Positions 3,997 to 6,044 of a stretch of DNA of 6,044 bases are shown here, in pieces. The notes under the pieces were generated by a model. It ran no database searches and was not told where the DNA came from. It saw only the letters and a list, made by a program, of their open reading frames with translations. The DNA comes from Chloroflexota bacterium. Its GTDB lineage: Bacteria; Chloroflexota; Anaerolineae; 4572-78. Positions within the stretch are counted from its first letter, which is position 1. Every line of letters starts with the position of its first letter. The stretch lies in contig JAJRUC010000438.1 of assembly GCA_024278015.1 (NCBI GenBank), forward strand, positions 1 through 6,044. Reading direction: 5' to 3'. Made by a program: the position numbers and the translations under genes.

Positions 3997-5646
3997 GTGA
4001 GGCCGCCTGTGTCACCTTCAGAAGCATCGTCCCCCAAGCCGTCGTCAACCGGCCTTCATTTAAACCAGTATCAGGCTATAGCCCTGGATGCCCTGGCCGC
4101 AGAGTGCGATGACATGGTGGCAGAATTGCAGGCCAACCAGGCCCGCATTGCCAGTATTCTGGATATTACGCACGAAGCCATTATTTCCATTGACGCTGAA
4201 CAAAATATTATCCTGTTCAATAAAGGGGCAGAAAAAATCTTCGGCTATACCGCCGAAGAGGTGTTGGGCCGGCCCCTTGATATTTTGCTGCCGCCGAATT
4301 CGGGAAAGACGCATCGGGACCACGTAGTGGATTTTGCCCAGGCCGCCGAACACGCCCGCTTGATGGGCCAGCGCCGGCAAATTGCCGGCCGGCGCAAAAA
4401 CGGGCAGGTGTTTCCGGCAGAGGCCTCTATCTCCAAACTGACAACCCCGGAGGCCATCTTCACCGTTGTATTAAGAGACATCACCAATCGCCAGCAGGCC
4501 GAAAAGGAACGGGAACACCTGATTATTCAACTACGCGCCCTGAACGAAGCCACGCAGGTGATTACGGCTGAACTCTCTTTGGAACAGGTATTGCAAAAAA
4601 TTACCGGGGTGGCCCAAAACTTGATGGCCGTCAAGCACGCCGCCCTCAGCGTGCATACCGGCGAAATGTACTTTTCGCGGGTGGTTACCAGCGGCATCAA
4701 TCCCACCGTCTACAAAGATATAGAGGCTCTGCCGACCGGCCGGGGTTCGCTGGGGGCGTTGCTGGCGCAAGGCGAATCGATTATTATTAACCACATCCCG
4801 CGCCATCCGCTGGCCGACGGCTTTCCGAATTATCATCGTACTTTGCATAATTTGCTGGGCGTGCCCCTGTTTTCAAAAAACGCATTGCTGGGTGCGCTTT
4901 ACCTGGCCGACAAACAGGACGGCGCCGATTTTACCCCCAACGACCAGCAACTGGCGGAACGGTTGGCCCTGCACGCCGCCATTGCCATTGAAAACGCCAC
5001 CCTGCATGAACAGGCCCAGCGCCTGGTAGTGCTGGAAGAACGGGAACGCTTTGCCCACGACCTGCACGACGGCATCATCCAGTCGATTTATGCGGTGGGC
5101 CTGGTTTTGCAGCAGGCCAAAGCCGATATTCTGCCCGAAAATGAATTGACCCGCGAGCAAATCGACGTCAGCCTAAAAAATTTGGCGACGGTTGTGCAGG
5201 ATTTACGCAACTATATCTTCGATTTGCGACCACAAGCCGTCAAACGAGACGGGTTGAAAATTCGCCTGAACACGCTGCTGGCAGAAATAAAGGCCAATAT
5301 GCTGTTGCCGATTGAGGCGCATATTGAAGATGCAGCCTGCACTTGTCTGAGTGACTGGCAATCAAACCATATTTTTCATATCTGCCACGAAGCGCTGTCT
5401 AATGCGGTGCGGCATGCCAAACCGGCTCAGGTAAAAGTCAGCTTGCTTGAGGTGAATGGCGTAATTGAGATAGAAGTGGCCGACGACGGGCGGGGGTTTG
5501 ATGTGCCCGTCGAAATTTTGCCGGGGCATCGGGGGCTGTCGAATATCCGGGCGCGGGCCACCAAATTGGGGGCTAAATTCAATATTAATAGCGCCCCCGG
5601 ACAGGGCACAACCATTCATTTAACGCTGGAGCCTCCCGCAGCCTGA
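3997..5646 (+). CDS. Soluble PAS-GAF sensor histidine kinase (NarL/DosS type), candidate heme-based gas sensor
   Basis: Histidine kinase that should phosphorylate the divergent response regulator. No membrane segment is visible, so it is cytoplasmic. Domains: PAS (about 51-165, with RRKNGQVFPAEASISKL as its C-terminal part), GAF (about 185-335), a short helical linker, HisKA_3 dimerisation/phosphotransfer (about 340-412) with H357 in AHDLHDGIIQS, and HATPase (about 455-547) with N-box HEALSNAVRHA (N469), G1 DDGRGF (496-501), GHRGLSNIRARA (510-521) and GQGTTIHL (535-542). The GAF resembles DosS/DevS GAF-A: LPTGRGSLGALL, then HPLADGFPNYH, LLGVP and GALYLADK. H280 and Y302 fall where the DosS heme ligand H149 and distal Y171 do. 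Unlike DosS it has one GAF preceded by a PAS. Start: GTG at 3997 lacks a good ribosome site. GTG at 4009 (545 residues) has GAGG with a 6-base spacer and may be the true start. Heme binding is inferred. Confidence 0.94.
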   Translation: MRPPVSPSEASSPKPSSTGLHLNQYQAIALDALAAECDDMVAELQANQARIASILDITHEAIISIDAEQNIILFNKGAEKIFGYTAEEVLGRPLDILLPPNSGKTHRDHVVDFAQAAEHARLMGQRRQIAGRRKNGQVFPAEASISKLTTPEAIFTVVLRDITNRQQAEKEREHLIIQLRALNEATQVITAELSLEQVLQKITGVAQNLMAVKHAALSVHTGEMYFSRVVTSGINPTVYKDIEALPTGRGSLGALLAQGESIIINHIPRHPLADGFPNYHRTLHNLLGVPLFSKNALLGALYLADKQDGADFTPNDQQLAERLALHAAIAIENATLHEQAQRLVVLEERERFAHDLHDGIIQSIYAVGLVLQQAKADILPENELTREQIDVSLKNLATVVQDLRNYIFDLRPQAVKRDGLKIRLNTLLAEIKANMLLPIEAHIEDAACTCLSDWQSNHIFHICHEALSNAVRHAKPAQVKVSLLEVNGVIEIEVADDGRGFDVPVEILPGHRGLSNIRARATKLGAKFNINSAPGQGTTIHLTLEPPAA

Positions 5647-5672
5647 CTGTTTTGATACGGAGTTTGATAAAA

Positions 5673-6044
5673 ATGCAAAAACCGCCCCTTCCCAAAGAAC
5701 ATGGTTCCTGGGTTATGTTTGCCACGCCCCTTTTGCTGGGTTTAATTCTTGCTCCGGTGCGGCATTGGCCGTCCGCCGCCATACTGGTGATTACCGCGCT
5801 GGGATTTTTTTTGGCGCGCTATCCGCTGGCTTTACTGGTGAAAGGCCGTAAAAGCAAAAATATCAATCGACCATTTTTATGGCGGTGGGCCGTTATTTAC
5901 GGGGGCACAGCGGCTATCGGCGGCGGATGGCTGGTGTTTGGGGCGCAGTTGTGGTGGTTTGCGCCGTTGGGCGGTGTGGGGATTGCGCTGGTGGGCTTCC
6001 ATCTGTGGCTCTTGTCCCAACGAAGAGAGATGTCTGCTGCGGGA
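5673..6044 (+). CDS. YwiC-like integral membrane protein (5' part, runs off the window)
   Basis: The open frame starts at ATG 5673 and continues for 124 codons to the window edge with no stop. The N-terminus KEHGSWVMFATPLLLG (8-23) matches the start of the YwiC-like family, where a (K)xHGAW motif begins the first membrane segment. Four hydrophobic segments are visible at about 14-32, 36-58, 73-93 and 96-116. A basic loop, KGRKSKNINRP (60-70), lies between the second and third and is probably cytoplasmic. The family is about twice this length, so the C-terminal half is missing. Biochemical function is unknown; in B. subtilis ywiC lies beside fnr and the nar genes. It starts 26 bases after the kinase stop with GGAG (5659-5662) 10 bases upstream and no terminator between, so it is probably co-transcribed with the kinase. 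Confidence 0.82.
   Translation, partial: MQKPPLPKEHGSWVMFATPLLLGLILAPVRHWPSAAILVITALGFFLARYPLALLVKGRKSKNINRPFLWRWAVIYGGTAAIGGGWLVFGAQLWWFAPLGGVGIALVGFHLWLLSQRREMSAAG

Noticed and set aside
5585..5782. Minus-strand 65-codon frame spanning the kinase end and YwiC-like start
   Set aside because: It overlaps two supported genes on the other strand and shows no recognisable protein features.
1..6044. Mobile element, CRISPR array, tRNA/rRNA or phage features
   Set aside because: No transposase or integrase motif, terminal repeats, regular direct repeats or RNA-gene structure were seen on either strand.

Overview
This 6,044-base window is compact, moderately GC-rich bacterial chromosome, with no insertion sequence, CRISPR array, tRNA or rRNA that I could see. 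The gene content suggests a Gram-positive-like or Chloroflexota-type bacterium: a lipoprotein with a very long proline-rich spacer, a soluble GAF-containing NarL-type two-component system resembling mycobacterial DosS/DosR, and a YwiC-like membrane protein. The taxonomic guess is inference and is not shown by any marker gene.

Left part (1-1663). The last 26 codons of an unidentified gene run directly into a lipoprotein of the PQQ-dependent glucose/sorbosone dehydrogenase family (92-1486, +). A hairpin terminator (1485-1523) lies between it and the convergent minus-strand folD; its T-rich tail better suits folD.

Middle (1664-3151). folD (bifunctional methylene-tetrahydrofolate dehydrogenase/cyclohydrolase) lies downstream of a 75-residue protein with the shape of a heavy-metal-associated (HMA) domain but without its CxxC motif. 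The two are probably co-transcribed on the minus strand. The 313-base gap upstream holds a plausible promoter, a TGACA-AA-TGTCA inverted repeat, a leader hairpin and the terminator of the next gene.

Right part (3152-6044). This is a sensing module. A DosR/NarL-type response regulator (-) and a PAS-GAF-HisKA_3-HATPase sensor kinase (+) diverge from a shared region in which a good sigma-70-like promoter can be read in each direction. The kinase GAF domain resembles the heme-binding GAF-A of mycobacterial DosS/DevS. A histidine (H280) and a tyrosine (Y302) sit where the DosS proximal heme ligand (H149) and distal-pocket tyrosine (Y171) would fall, with identical 22-residue spacing. Directly downstream is the 5' part of a YwiC-like membrane protein; in Bacillus subtilis ywiC lies in the fnr/nar anaerobic nitrate-respiration region. 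The most interesting reading is a heme-based O2/NO/CO-sensing two-component system linked to a YwiC-family membrane protein of unknown function.
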